Origin: Begonia masoniana
Taxonomy: Eukaryota > Streptophyta > Magnoliopsida > Cucurbitales > Begoniaceae
Assembly: GCA_022432975.1 (NCBI GenBank)
Contig: CM039502.1
Coordinates: 70,152,848-70,216,847 of the forward strand
Direction of reading: 5' to 3'
DNA: 64,000 bases
The notes under the pieces were generated by a model. That model ran no database searches. It was not told the origin of the DNA and saw only the letters and a program-made list of their open reading frames with translations. The position numbers were made by a program, and so were the translations under genes. Shown piece by piece: positions 12,049-23,382 of this stretch (within the stretch, counting starts at the first letter, position 1; the number at the start of each line of letters is the position of its first letter).

Positions 12049-12716
12049 TCCTATTTTCCTTGAGCTGCCAGGTCGCCAACATTACTTGGTAGTAAAAATC
12101 GCTTCACCCTTTGCTGCCAGTCCATTTTGACACCCTTCCTCTCAAACCAACCTTGTTTCCAAGGTTTAGATTATGAGTATCCTTGCTGAAACAAAATGTG
12201 AAAATAGACTCAAGTGATACCCTCAGTTCTTTCTTAACAAGAATGTCTCCAACCCAAGAAAAGGAGATAGGGTATCAACAGTCATAACAATTTTTTTCCT
12301 GAATTCTTTCAGTATTGACAATCTAATTGACAGCAAATTTTTCACCAAATCATCCTTTTTCAAGCCAATACCATAAGCCATGATACCCAATGAATTGTGC
12401 TTCTTGTTTAGCACAATTCGAAAATCAATTTTGAGCATCCATAAGTTTTGTTGTATAAAAACAAACTCTATATCTCAACAAATGACCTTTCCAAGATATC
12501 TAATGAACAACAAAATCTTGTCGAGCTTTGTGTGGAATAAATGGTAAGACCCTAGAAAAATTGAGAAAGAACGAATAGTTACCATCATGCAAGTGGAATT
12601 AGAAACTTCCAATGACTAGTGTTGCATAGCTTCTTACAAACTCATGAAGTTCCAAGATTCTCCATATAATATGAGGCCTCTCAATATGTACATTATTCAA
12701 GTAGACCATGATTAGA
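12049..12716. other. Intergenic DNA with no recognisable gene
   Basis: AT-rich sequence between solo LTR H and the next LTR element. A 71-codon minus-strand frame at 12223-12438 has no feature that marks it as a gene. Confidence 0.5.
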
Positions 12717-12721
12717 ATCAA

Positions 12722-14095
12722 TAATGTGCTTCAAAATGGATGATCTTTAAAACACAAGAAACTCGGATGTGCACTTTTCAACTGTCATGAGTAGTGGCTT
12801 CAAATAGGCATAAGTCAACACTCCCTTAGAGTTTCTGCTGAAATTTGAATACTAGCTACTTCCAAGAGTGGCAGAAAGGCCTTCCAAAAATGGCAGCCAA
12901 AGGCTTTATGGATCGAAAGTTATGATTAAATTGGTGGAGGTCGCCAGGAGCTCGGATTATTGCCTGGCCGAGAACAATGTGTCAACTTGGGAGAGACATA
13001 ACTCCTGTGTGAACACGAATGGATGATATTCTTGTGGCAGGTTAAAGTTGTCTATGTGGGGTTGATTGTCTAAAAAAAGTAATAGTTGAATCGATGTGGT
13101 GTAAAATATACGTACGTTGAAGTGCTGGCTGCGAGAATAAGGATGAAGCAGCAAAAAACAACTCTTGCGACTTGGTGGAGGATGATCCTGCAATGGTGGG
13201 GATGAGAGTTTCAACTCATTTTCTGGACCTTCTTCTTGATAGAAGAAGAAAATAAAATGAGTAGCCTTTAAGAGAAATCCACTTATGCTAATAAAAGATA
13301 GATCAAATCTTCACACAACTTGCTTGGATATTACTCACCAAAAAAAAGGCATGACAACTTGAAGAACACTTCAAGCTTGGAGAAGAAAACTTCTACACAA
13401 TTTTCATTCAAGGGTTTGCTGCCCTTAGTAGCCTCCTAAAGATGGTTTAAATACCAACCTTTGAGGGAAATTAGGATTAGAAGCTCTAAAGAAGATTTAC
13501 CCAAAAATAACCAAAAAACACAAAGTGCGCTCGACCGAAAAGGGTCAAAACACATTTAGGTTTTTCCCAAATTCTTTTGTGTCCTTAAACCTAAGATGGT
13601 TCACCCATGAAATACAAAATTAATAAACCTAATATTGAGTAAATACATAAAATAAAATAAACACAAAGTTGTCTAATGGAGTCTTCTAGAATCGGTTATG
13701 GGCTTGTAGTCCATGATTGGCGAATTGGCTCTTAGGTTTGGACTCTTTGGTTCCTTCAAAATGTTGCAAGATTTTGGGCACCTCTTTGCATTTCATCTTC
13801 TTCTCCATTGTCTTTAAGCAAAGGCAAACTTGAAGTCATCTTGGACTTGGAAATAGATGAATGAATTGAATCTTATGGCCCTTCTTCAAGTGGCCTCGGT
13901 TCTTCAACTCCAAGTAGGATGAGATGCTTCATCTTCCATCTATGTTTCACCAAAATAATGTCGACCAAGAATTTTTCACATGATTTGATGTCTTTAATGG
14001 GTTCATCAAACGATCCTCCTACAAAATAAAAACTTGCAAATTTGTTAGAAAAACTTCATCGAATGTTTGAGGAGTGGCAGATCTGTGACACATCA
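12722..14095 (-). repeat. LTR (3' in element orientation) of non-autonomous element
   Basis: Matches 14763-16146 over its whole length with scattered substitutions. Its small ORFs are LTR sequence, not genes. Confidence 0.8.
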
Positions 14096-14747
14096 TCCTC
14101 CTAGGGTTGGAAAGGATTTGACCTCAAATTCAAGACTTCCTTTAATTTATCTTCATGAAACCTTTGCAATACAAACAAGTCCAAACTAGGCACCTTCAAG
14201 GGAAGGCATGGGAACAACATAGGCTTGCACACAACAAGAAGGTGCATTCCATCTTTAGCCATGTGGCGCTTGGAACATTCCTTGATTTGGTTCACTCCAT
14301 CCAATAAATGATGGGTGCCACCATTTTGCAAACAAGCTTTCTAAATTTTAGATGATTAGGCATAAAAGATCCACCAATCTCAACTTTGCATTCATAATAT
14401 CCAAACCAACAAGCAAAATCAAGAAAGCTCAAATTCCATACTAAATCACACCAATCATTTATATTCTTCTTCTAACCTTCATCTACTTCTTGGTTTTAGG
14501 TTGTAGCTTGACAAATGAGGTAATTAACCACAAATTGTAGCAATGAGTAATTCTTCACAATAATATATAATTGTAATCCATATTTCTAAGCTCATCAATG
14601 TGCCCTTGCACACTAGAATCCCTTTCCTTCAAAAGTTGAAGTGAGTTCACTTGACTATTTGTGTCTTGGTTTTGGGAACCATGGGCTACTCTTCTTGTCA
14701 TCATCATAGGGCTTAAAGCACGCAAGGGAAGAGTGAAAAAGGAGCAA

Positions 14748-14760
14748 GGCACTAATACCA
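14748..14760 (-). promoter_or_regulatory. Putative tRNA primer-binding site
   Basis: On the minus strand this reads TGGTATTAGTGCC, two bases after the LTR end. It resembles the initiator-Met complement TGGTATCAGAGC with changes, so the assignment is moderate. Confidence 0.55.
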
Positions 14761-14762
14761 AA

Positions 14763-16146
14763 TGATGTGCTTCAAAATGGATGATCTTTAAAACACAAGA
14801 AACTCGACTGTGCATTGTTTCAGTTGTCACGAGCAGTGGCTTCAAGTATGCATAAGTCGATGTTCCTTTAGATTTTGGTGCTGAAATTTGAGTAGTAGCT
14901 ATTTCCAAGAGTAGCAAAATGGCCCTTCAAAAATGGCGGCCAAAGGCTTTGTGGATCAAAAATTATGATTAAATTGGTGGAAGTCGTCTGAGCTTAGATT
15001 ACTACTCTGGCCAAGAACAATGTGTCAACTTAGGAAAGACATAACTTCCTCGTGTGAAAATGAATATATGAGATTCTTGTGGCAAGGTTAAAGCTGTCTG
15101 TGTGAAGTTTATTGTTTCCAAAAATTAATGCCCGAATCAAAGTGGTGGAAGAGATACGTATGTTGGAGTGCTTGTTGCGAGGATAGGGAGGAAGCAACAA
15201 CAAACAACAACTATTGTGACTTGGTGGAGGATGATCCTTCAATGGTGGGGATGATAGTTTCTACTCATTTGTTGGAGCTTCTTCTTGATGGAACAAGAAG
15301 AGAAATGAGTAGCCTTTAAGAGATATCCATGTATGCTAACAAAAGATGGATCAAATCTTCACACAACTTACTTGGATATTACTTACCAAGAAAGATGCAT
15401 GGCAACTTGAAGAACACTTCAAGCTTGGAGAAGAAAACTTTTACACGATTTTTATTCAAGGGTTCGTTGCCCTTGGAAGCCTCATAAGGATGGTTTAAAT
15501 ACAAACCGTTGAAGAAAATTAGGGGTACAAGCTCTAAAGAAGATTGACCCAAAAATAACCAAAAAGCACATAAAGTGTGCTCAACCAAAAAGGGTAAGAA
15601 ACACCTTTTTGCATTTCCCAAGCCCTTCTGTGTTCTTAAACCTAAGATGGTCCACCCATCAAATACAAAATTAATAGCCCTAATGTTCAGCAAACACATA
15701 AAATATAATAAATACAAAGTTGCCTAATAGAGTCTTCTAGAATCGGCCATGGGCTTGTAGTCCATGATGGCCGAATTGGCTCTTAGGTTTGAACTCTTTG
15801 GTTCCTTCAAAATGTTGTAAGGTTTTGGGCACCTCCTTGCACTTCATCTCCTCCTTCATTTCCTTTAAGCAAATACAAACTTAAAGTCATCTTGGGCTTG
15901 AAAATGGATGGATTAATTGAATCTTATGGCCCTTCTTCAAATGGCCTCGGTTCTTCAACTCCAAGTAGGTATGAGATGCTTCATCTTCTATCTATATTTC
16001 ATCAAAATAATGTCCACCAATTATTTTCCACATAAGTTGATGTCTTTAATGGCTTCATCAAACGATCCTCCTATAAAATAGAAACTTGAAAATTTGTTAG
16101 AAAAACTTGATCGAATGTTTGAGGAGTGTGGATCCGTGGTACATCA
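14763..16146 (-). repeat. LTR (5' in element orientation) of non-autonomous element
   Basis: 1384-bp partner of 12722-14095. Divergence is easily visible by eye, so the insertion is not recent. Confidence 0.8.
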
Positions 16147-16657
16147 AAATCAAAGGTTATAATTTTTCTTACTAGCTCTAAAATTGAGCCATCCATTGTA
16201 AATATGATTTGAGGATTGACCTCCATGTAATAACAACCCATCAAATTTAACAATTCTAAATGTATATGAGAGTCCATAATTGGTGATGAGACAAACATTC
16301 TTTACTGTGGAAAAATATGTTGAAATTTGAAATACAGGTTCATACTCTTTGAATGTTCAGTGTGGGAAAAACATTTTGTTCTAATTTCACATAAGTAGGT
16401 GTAGTTTCATTCCTTTTGTAATTTTCCTTTCGTCGTCAAACTCAATATGAACACTTTTTTTCACAATTTTTTTTATCACCACCATCAGTGATTATGAGAG
16501 AAAAATATCAAGTTGTTGTATTCAGATTTGCAGTGAGCACCTCTCTTGAATCTTAGTCTCCCTTGAATATCCATCAGTGAAGATAGTGTTCTCCTCACTA
16601 GATTCTGCACCGTTTAATCTCTAGCATTTTTATTTTCGTTTCACAATCCTTCTTTTC
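16147..16657. other. Flanking DNA between two retroelements
   Basis: No gene or repeat recognised in this AT-rich stretch, which ends at the start of copia element A. Confidence 0.45.
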
Positions 16658-16662
16658 AGTGT

Positions 16663-16921
16663 TGTTGAGAAATTGCTTTAGAAGTCCACGTAGACTTTAT
16701 GTTTTTATTTATTGTTTTCTATTTAATAAAAAAAATTATCCTAGTCTTTAGGAAAGAGTTAGTTTGTTGAAGATCATGCATGATCTTAGATTTACATGAT
16801 ATTCTATTTGTTTAGATTTTTTGCAGTTTAAAATGAGTGATTATGATATTGAATAAAATAATTCTCAATTTACATTGATTTACTCTCTTTCTTTTCTTCT
16901 TCTCGAATAAATATTCTAAAA
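16663..16921 (+). repeat. 5' LTR of copia element A
   Basis: About 260 bp, matched by 19540-19758 (shared blocks: GAGAAATTGCTTTAG, GTAGACTTTAT, CCTAGTCTTTAGGAAAGAGTTAGT, GATCTTAGAT). The exact right end is uncertain because it runs into a run of A before the primer site. Confidence 0.75.
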
Positions 16922-16924
16922 AAT

Positions 16925-16937
16925 TGGTATCATAGCT
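16925..16937 (+). promoter_or_regulatory. Primer-binding site of copia element A
   Basis: TGGTATCATAGC directly after the LTR, one base different from the initiator-Met tRNA complement. Confidence 0.7.
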
Positions 16938-16976
16938 GATTTCTTTAAGGATCTGTGAATTTGTTTAGGTATTCTA

Positions 16977-18540
16977 ATGGAAGGAGAATCTAGTTTTTCA
17001 TCTATGGATCCACCCGTTTTCAATTAAGAAAACTATCAAGTATGGGCAATATGTATGGAGACCTACCTGGCAGCGCTGGATCTGTGGGAGGCTATTGATG
17101 TAACGACCCAACCCCCAATGGGCCAGGCCATGCAGTCCGGCCCACTAGCCAACCGACACTGCCACATGGTTTCCCTCAGGCCGTCCCACGTGTACTCACG
17201 ATCTTCTCCCACCAACTGGACTAGCTCAAGTGGTACCAGAGATGGTGAACCCTTGGTTATGAAGACCTGGGAGCCTGTGTTCGAATCCCTAGGAAGGAAA
17301 AAACTCTCATTTACTAGGTGGTGGGAGAAGATCGTGAGTACACGTGGGACGGCCTGACAGAAACCACGTGGCAGTGTCAGTTGGCTAGTGGGCCGGACTG
17401 CACAGCCTGGCCCATCGGGGGTTGGGTCGTTACAAAAAAGGCGCCTTTTTTGTAACTACCCAACCCCCCAATGGGCCAGGCCATGCAGTCCCGGCTAACA
17501 CAGGGCCCTGCCATGTGGTTTCTCGAAGGTCGTCCCATGTGTGCTCACGATCTTCTCCCCCCCTGGAGGGAGTTTTTGCCTCCCTCCTCACTTGAACCCA
17601 AGACCTCAGGACTAATACCTGGGCTACAAGTGAGGAGTACCACTTGAGCTATACGTGGGACGGCCTTCGGGAAACCACGTGGCAGGGCCCTGTGTGAGCC
17701 GAGACTGCACGACCTGGCCCATCAGGGGGTTGGGTCGTTACAATTGAAGAAGATTATGAAATTCAACGTCTCCCAGCAAATCCAACTGTAGCACAAATCA
17801 AAGAACAAGAAAATCAAAGGCTAAGGCATGTTTTTTTGTAGCCGTTTCACCAATGATTTTCACCAGAATTATATAATTCCCATAAGCAAAAGCTATTTGA
17901 GACTATCTCAAGAAAGAATATATGGAAGATGAACGAATTAAAGAAATAAAAGTTTTGAATTTAATTAGGGAATTCGAGCTGAAGAAAATGAAATATTCAA
18001 AGATGATCAAAGAATATTCAGAAAGACTCCTTAGCAATGTAAATAAGGTCAGATTACTTGGATCAGAATTCACTGATTCAAGAATTATAGAGAAAATACT
18101 TGTTATCGTTCCTGAACGATATGAAGCAACAATTACAACTTTGAAGAACACCAAAAGATCTGTCTAAAATTATCTTGGCGGAGTTGCTTAATGCATTGAA
18201 AGCTCAAGAGCAAAGAAGTTGAAACCTCAAGAGGAAAGAAGATTGATGAGGCAAGATAAAATTGTTGAAGGAGCTTTAGTAGCAAAACATCAAATTGTGG
18301 CTAGAAATAAAAATAAACAGAAGGAATTTGAAGGAAATGGAGCAAATTCAACACCAAAAATTGTGAAAACAAAGAAAATTATATCCACATTGTCAACACT
18401 ACGAAAAGATGGGCATCCTCCATTTCGATGTTGATGGAGACCTGATTCAAAATGTAATCAATGCAATCAAATGGGCCATAAAGTTGTGATTTGCAGACAA
18501 GCAAAATGCAACAAATGCAATCAACATAGTCATGAATTTT
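16977..18540 (+). pseudogene. gag: Copia A gag polyprotein remnant
   Basis: The frame starts at ATG 16977 (M-E-G-E-S-S) and shows the typical copia N-terminus with Y-Q-V-W-A and L-D-L-W-E-A-I motifs. It is stopped by a TAA after P-V-F-N, then split by the hairpin element at 17099-17742. Reading resumes at 17743 with E-E-D-Y-E-I, and a UBN2-type gag segment spans about 17922-18165 (E-Y-S-E-R-L, I-V-P-E-R-Y-E). CCHC-like knuckles follow at about 18446-18540 (C-N-Q-C-N-Q-M-G-H-K-V-V-I-C). Several stops and shifts make it non-functional. Confidence 0.85.
17099..17742. mobile_element. Twin-hairpin element with tRNA-like A/B-box loops
   Basis: Seen: perfect 5-bp target duplication ATTGA (17094-17098, 17743-17747); ends TGTAACGACCC and GGGTCGTTACA. 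Unit 1 (17099-17434) is a foldback with arms of about 117 bp and roughly 95% match; its loop holds an A-box-like TAGCTCAAGTGGT (17222-17234) and a B-box-like GTTCGAATCC (17279-17288). Unit 2 (17451-17742) has arms of about 91 bp and a loop with A- and B-box-like sequences on the opposite strand (17651-17639 and 17599-17589). The units meet in a perfect 24-bp palindrome centred on GGCGCC (17431-17454). Known: A/B boxes are Pol III promoter parts in tRNAs and SINEs. Inference: a SINE/foldback hybrid, perhaps a dimer. I do not recognise the family. Confidence 0.8.
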
Positions 18541-18554
18541 TGATTTGTAAAAGC

Positions 18555-19490
18555 CAAGTTCAACAAGAGGTTGAAGCTCAAGTTGTAGATGAAGAGGAAG
18601 AAGATCACTTGTTTGTTGCTACATGTTTTGATGACATCAAATCAAGTGAGATTTGGCTCATTGATAGTGGTTGTACTAACCACATGACTCACGATAAGAA
18701 TCTATTCAAGCAACTAAACAATACAAACTCATCGAAGGTTCGTGTTGGAAATCACAAGTGCATATCAGTGAACGAAAAATGAACTGCTGCAATTTCAACT
18801 TGTTCAGATACAAAGTTCATTTCTGATGTGTTATATGTCTCTGAAATTGATCAAAACTTGTTAAGTATTGGACAACTAATTGAAAAGGGTTATAAAGTTG
18901 TGTTTGAAGACAAAAGTTGCTTGATTAAAGATGCAGTTGATAGAGATATTTTCAAAGTAAAAATGAAAGGAAAAGGCTTTGCCCTAAATCTATTGGAAGA
19001 GGAGCAAAGTACCTTCCCAATCAAAGAAAATATTACAAAAGTATGACATAAGAGGCTCAGACACTATCAGCATAAGGGGTTGCTGAAAATAAAATCCAAG
19101 AAGATGACAAATGATCTTCAAAATATGAAGATCATATTCCAAACTATAAAGCATGTCAGTTTGGAAAGCAAAATAGGAAATTGTTTCCCAAGGCAACATG
19201 GAGAGCAATTAAGAAGGTGAAATTAATTCATATAGAAATTGCAGGCCCGCAAAGAACGCCTTATTTGAAAGGTTCAGAGATGTTCAAATGGTGTTGAAAG
19301 AAGCAAAATAATGACACAATCTACTACTGAAGTCAAGTTTATTGTTGCAACAGAAAAGGTAAATCAAGCCTTGTGGTTAAAGAAAATTATGTATGATCTA
19401 CACATGGTGCAGAAAATTGGAGATGTAAGTTTCGTTCTTTGCAAATTTGAAAATCAATTGTCAGACTTGCTTACAAATCACTTCCAATAA
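18555..19490 (+). pseudogene. pol: Copia A pol remnant (protease, gag-pre-integrase, RNase H fragment)
   Basis: Protease motif I-D-S-G-C-T-N-H-M at about 18659-18687 after an acidic linker, then L-Y-V-S-E-I-D-Q-N-L-L-S-I-G-Q-L at about 18828, the usual copia segment before integrase. A TGA at 18781-18783 and another stop near 19046 break the frame. After about 19220 the sequence jumps to RNase H-like coding (T-E-V-K-F-I-V-A-T near 19325, L-W-L-K-K-I-M near 19375). Integrase catalytic core and reverse transcriptase are deleted. Confidence 0.82.
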
Positions 19491-19539
19491 GCAAATTTGA
19501 TTTTCTGCTGACAGAAAATTCGAATTCGCAGCTCTTAAA

Positions 19540-19758
19540 GCATTGAGAAATTGCTTTAGGAGTCCATGTAGACTTTATATTTTTAATTATTGTTTTCTAT
19601 TTAAAAAAAAATTGTCCTAGTCTTTAGGAAAGAGTTAGTGTGTTGCAGATCATCCATGATCTTAGATCTACATGATATTCTGTTTGATTTGATTTTTTGA
19701 AGTTTAAATGTATTATTCCGATATTAAATAAAATAATTTTCAGTTTGCATTCATCTAC
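19540..19758 (+). repeat. 3' LTR of copia A, left part
   Basis: Matches 16663-16880. It is interrupted after CATCTAC by the TGTAACACCC start of gypsy B; TCTAC (19754-19758) is the target duplication. Confidence 0.85.
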
Positions 19759-22700
19759 TGTAACACCCGAAATTTCTTTGGCTTGAATTTGTCCCCGAAT
19801 TTCTTTGTACAAAACATGGATATAATGCAAAGTAACTTTTGATAAATTTGTCGATGAACGAATGGATGACGAAAATCAAAGAAGAAGAGATAAAAATTAG
19901 AAAGGAATTTAAAGGTTATGATTTAATAGAGTAAAGAATAAGGTTAAAAATTCAACCTTAAAATTAAATATATATATATATAGATAATAAGTAAAATGAA
20001 AAGCTTCTACGTTGAAGCATCTAAGGAGAATAAACCTACATGTAATTTTAAGGGAATTGAGAGGTGAAAATGGAAAATGAAAGTTTAAATACTTGGTTGA
20101 AAATTTAACACCAAAGCATAATTTATAAATTAACCCTAAAACTCTTTTCTCCTTCTTCTTCTTCTCCACGAAAAACAGCAGTCCTCTCCCTCCATTGAAG
20201 ACTCCTTCCCATGCAAAAGCTTCCCTCTTGTGAAGATTTAAGTTAAGAAAAATATGGTTTATAAGTTAGATAAATTAAAAGTTGTCTATTTTGAGTTTTG
20301 AAAGGAAATTTGTGCTTGGGTTTTTGAAACTCCAAAAATTCTGAATGTTGTTGTTTCTTCTCTAATTTAATGTTCTATCTTGATTTAAGAGTTATGTAAT
20401 GGCTTTGAATGAGTTGAATGGAAAACCTATGCATGTTAGAAGGAAAATTTTGAAAATTGGGTTTAAGAATCGGCAAAAACAGAGCAATGTTCGGTTCTGA
20501 ATTTTCTGTTTTTGTTCATGTTTTGGTTTTGAGAAATGGTTAATGATATGATAAGCTAGACATCTTAAGGTTTAATTTGGATGTTGAATCGTTGAAATCG
20601 GATAAGAATTAAATAAGTTATTTATTTTTGAAGTTATTTTACAAAACTGGAAAATTCTAGCTTGCAGGTTGGTTTTTGGTTTTTTCTGTTTTGATTCTAT
20701 TTTGTTTTGAATAAAAGGTTGATTCCATGTTAAAATAGACATTTTTAAAACATATTGAATCATTGAAAACGGATAACAATTGAGTAAGTTATGGATGTTT
20801 GAAGTTTTACCCAAAATTTGTTTGGAAATCCGAGAATTTTCTAAGGAATGGTTGAGTTTTTGAGTGTTGATGATGATTAAGCTATTTAAATTGGTTTAAT
20901 TGGTTACATACATTGTTTTGATGATGTTGGATTTGATTTGCATGTTTTAGGTTTGCAACCCAACGAAAAAGTGGTTAAGTGCTCAATAATTGCTACGGAT
21001 GCCAGATAAAATTATATTGCATGTGTTCGGCCCTTAAGTCCTACATCACAAAGGTACTAGGTCTTTATATGCTTTAAGGGTAACACTAATGGGTAGTTAG
21101 ATTATTAGAATATATTTTATGTTAAGTGTCGTTGTTTTATTGAAATGTCTTGAGGAATTGTCTCTGTTTATGCATTAAGGATATGTCTACATGTTGCGTT
21201 ATGTTATATGTGCACCATATGTTCATGCATTACATTTTCAAGAAATCATGCAAAATGTTTTATGCACATATTTTATGTAAGAAAGATAAGTAAATGTTAA
21301 ATGTAATGTACCGGTTAAGTTGTGGGATGGGGAATGACATATTCTGTTGTTGTCCTTCTCTGGAACTTCTGTAAAACTGTCCTCGCCTAAGAACATACTG
21401 ATATTTGTCCTTCTCTGGGACAAGGTAAAAACACTAACCATGTCACGTATACTGAGCTTACTCCCCTAACACGCCCTTTTAACTATCATGTCCACTTAAG
21501 CCTAAATGTAAAGTATGTACATGTTTTGAAAATGATCATGCATAGCACGCGCATTTTATAGCTTTGATATGATCTTGCTTAGCATTAAGCTCATTAGTTA
21601 AACTCTGTGATGTAGGTGTTGACTGTACAAGTGAGGACTTCGAACCTCAGGTGGATCATTAGATGCAGTTGGAAGGGAACTTCCACGGTAGTGACCCGGT
21701 GATTGTTAGGGCGATTTCGACCGTGGCTAGTATGTTTATGTTTGGTTTAAGTTCGTGTATAGAAAAGTATGGATGTTTGAAGTTTTACCCAAAATTTGTT
21801 TGGAAATCCGAGAATTTTCTAAGGAATGGTTGAGTTTTTGAGTGTTGATGATGATTAAGCTATTTAAATTGGTTTAATTGGTACATACATTGTTTTGATG
21901 ATGTTGGATTTGATTTGCATGTTTTAGGTTTGCAACCCAACGAAAAAGTGGTTAAGTGCTCAATAATTGCTACGGATGCCAGATAAAATTATATTGCATG
22001 TGTTCGGCCCTTAAGTCCTACATCACAAAGGTACTAGGTCTTTATATGCTTTAAGGGTAACACTAATGGGTAGTTAGATTATTAGAATATATTTTATGTT
22101 AAGTGTCGTTGTTTTATTGAAATGTCTTGAGAAATTGTCTCTGTTTATGCATTAAGGATATGTCTACATGTTGCGTTATGTTATATGTGCACCATATGTT
22201 CATGCATTACATTTTCAAGAAATCATGCAAAATGTTTTATGCACATATTTTATGTAAGAAAGATAAGTAAATGTTAAATGTAATGTACCGGTTAAGTTGT
22301 GGGATGGGGAATGACATATTCTGTTGTTGTCCTTCTCTGGAACTTCTGTAAAACTGTCCTCGCCTAAGAACATACTGATATTTGTCCTTCTCTGGGACAA
22401 GGTAAAAACACTAACCATGTCATGTATACTGAGCTTACTCCCCTAACACACCCTTTTAACTATCATGTCCACTTAAGCCTAAATGTAAAGTATGTACATG
22501 TTTTGAAAATGATCATGCATAGCACGCGCATTTTATAGCTTTGATATGATCTTGCTTAGCATTAAGCTCATTAGTTAAACTCTGTGATGTAGGTGTTGAC
22601 TGTACAAGTGAGGACTTCGAACCTCAGGTGGATCATTAGATGCAGTTGGAAGGGAACTTCCACGGTAGTGACCCGGTGATTGTTAGGGCGATTTCGACCG

Positions 22701-23226
22701 TGGCTAGTATGTTTATGTTTGGTTTAAGTTCGTGTATAGAAAAGTATGGATGTTTTGATAGGAGGGTGTATAGATAGCTTTTGAGATGTGGAAAATACTG
22801 GAACTGTTTGGGAGTTATTTGGTCTGTATGGCTATGTTCAATTTTCAGGGTCATCCATACAGTTTGTTTTCGTGATTTTTACTATGCATTTTGATACGTT
22901 TATGAACTATGATTTTGAGATTTAGGGGTAAGAATGTTAGAAGGTGAAGGTAATTGAAGTGTTTTTATAGGTTATGAAGTTTTGGAGAAAGTAGGAAGTG
23001 ATTCCAAAATTTTATTTATTTTTTAAACTTTGATTTTTAAGGATGTTTTAACCTAATATTTTGCGATTTTTTCCAAACATATTTTATGAATATCTTCCAC
23101 GTATTTTAAAGGGTATAAACGTACCAAAAAAGGATTTAAAGTTTTAAATAAAAGTCGAAAAATTTTACGTGAAAAAGTAAAGTCTAGTATGTCATGTTTC
23201 GTGGCGACCTGCGAGAGGTCGTTACA
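19759..23226 (+). repeat. 5' LTR of gypsy B (3468 bp, with internal duplication)
   Basis: TGTAACACCCGAAATTTC to GAGGTCGTTACA. Compared with the 3' LTR it carries a roughly 980-bp tandem duplication (20790-22744). It also has about 600 bp (20340-20955) that are absent from the 3' LTR, where GGGTTTTTG joins directly to CAACCCAAC near 52389. Confidence 0.92.
20790..22744. repeat. Tandem duplication of about 977 bp inside the LTR
   Basis: Copies 20790-21767 and 21768-22744 are nearly identical. Differences seen: one missing base near 21882, GAGGAATT/GAGAAATT, GTCACGT/GTCATGT and ACACGCC/ACACACC. The shared 11-mer TATGGATGTTT at both borders suggests unequal exchange or slippage at microhomology. 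Identical small minus-strand ORFs in each copy are by-products. Confidence 0.95.
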
Positions 23227-23230
23227 GTAG

Positions 23231-23243
23231 TGGTATCAGAGCC
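23231..23243 (+). promoter_or_regulatory. Primer-binding site of gypsy B
   Basis: TGGTATCAGAGCC four bases after the LTR end, an exact match to the complement of plant initiator-Met tRNA 3' end. Confidence 0.92.
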
Positions 23244-23382
23244 ACGATATTGAAATCGTTAAGTGGATTACCTAACAACACCAATCACTGCATGGGAGCA
23301 CTCCAACAACTGTAAGTGTTTAAGTATAAGTTTAAGTTTTAATTATTTAATTAAGTTTATAACTATATATAGGACTTACAAA

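Larger units (their letters stand above)
12722..16146 (-). mobile_element. Non-autonomous LTR retrotransposon, minus orientation
   Basis: Two long direct repeats, 12722-14095 (1374 bp) and 14763-16146 (1384 bp), share TGATGTG-type starts and ACATCA ends. Reading the minus strand, the 5' LTR is 14763-16146, followed at 14760-14748 by TGGTATTAGTGCC, a plausible primer-binding site. A purine-rich stretch abuts the other LTR near 14096-14110. The interior is only 667 bp. A minus-strand frame at 14101-14331 ends with L-R-S-N-P-F-Q-P, resembling the last residues of plant gypsy polyproteins, which suggests internal deletion of a larger element. The first LTR starts TA instead of TG, probably by mutation, and I could not find a clean target duplication. 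Confidence 0.78.
16663..19758 (+). mobile_element. Decayed Ty1/copia retrotransposon (A), main part
   Basis: Left LTR 16663 to about 16921 (TGTTGAGAAATTG...), then TTGGTATCATAGC as primer site, a gag beginning at 16977, protease, part of the gag-pre-integrase region, and a jump to RNase H-like sequence near 19310. A second LTR starts near 19540 and is cut at 19758 by gypsy element B. The rest of that LTR resumes at 58512. Integrase core and reverse transcriptase are missing, so the element is internally deleted. A hairpin element interrupts gag at 17099-17742. Confidence 0.85.
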
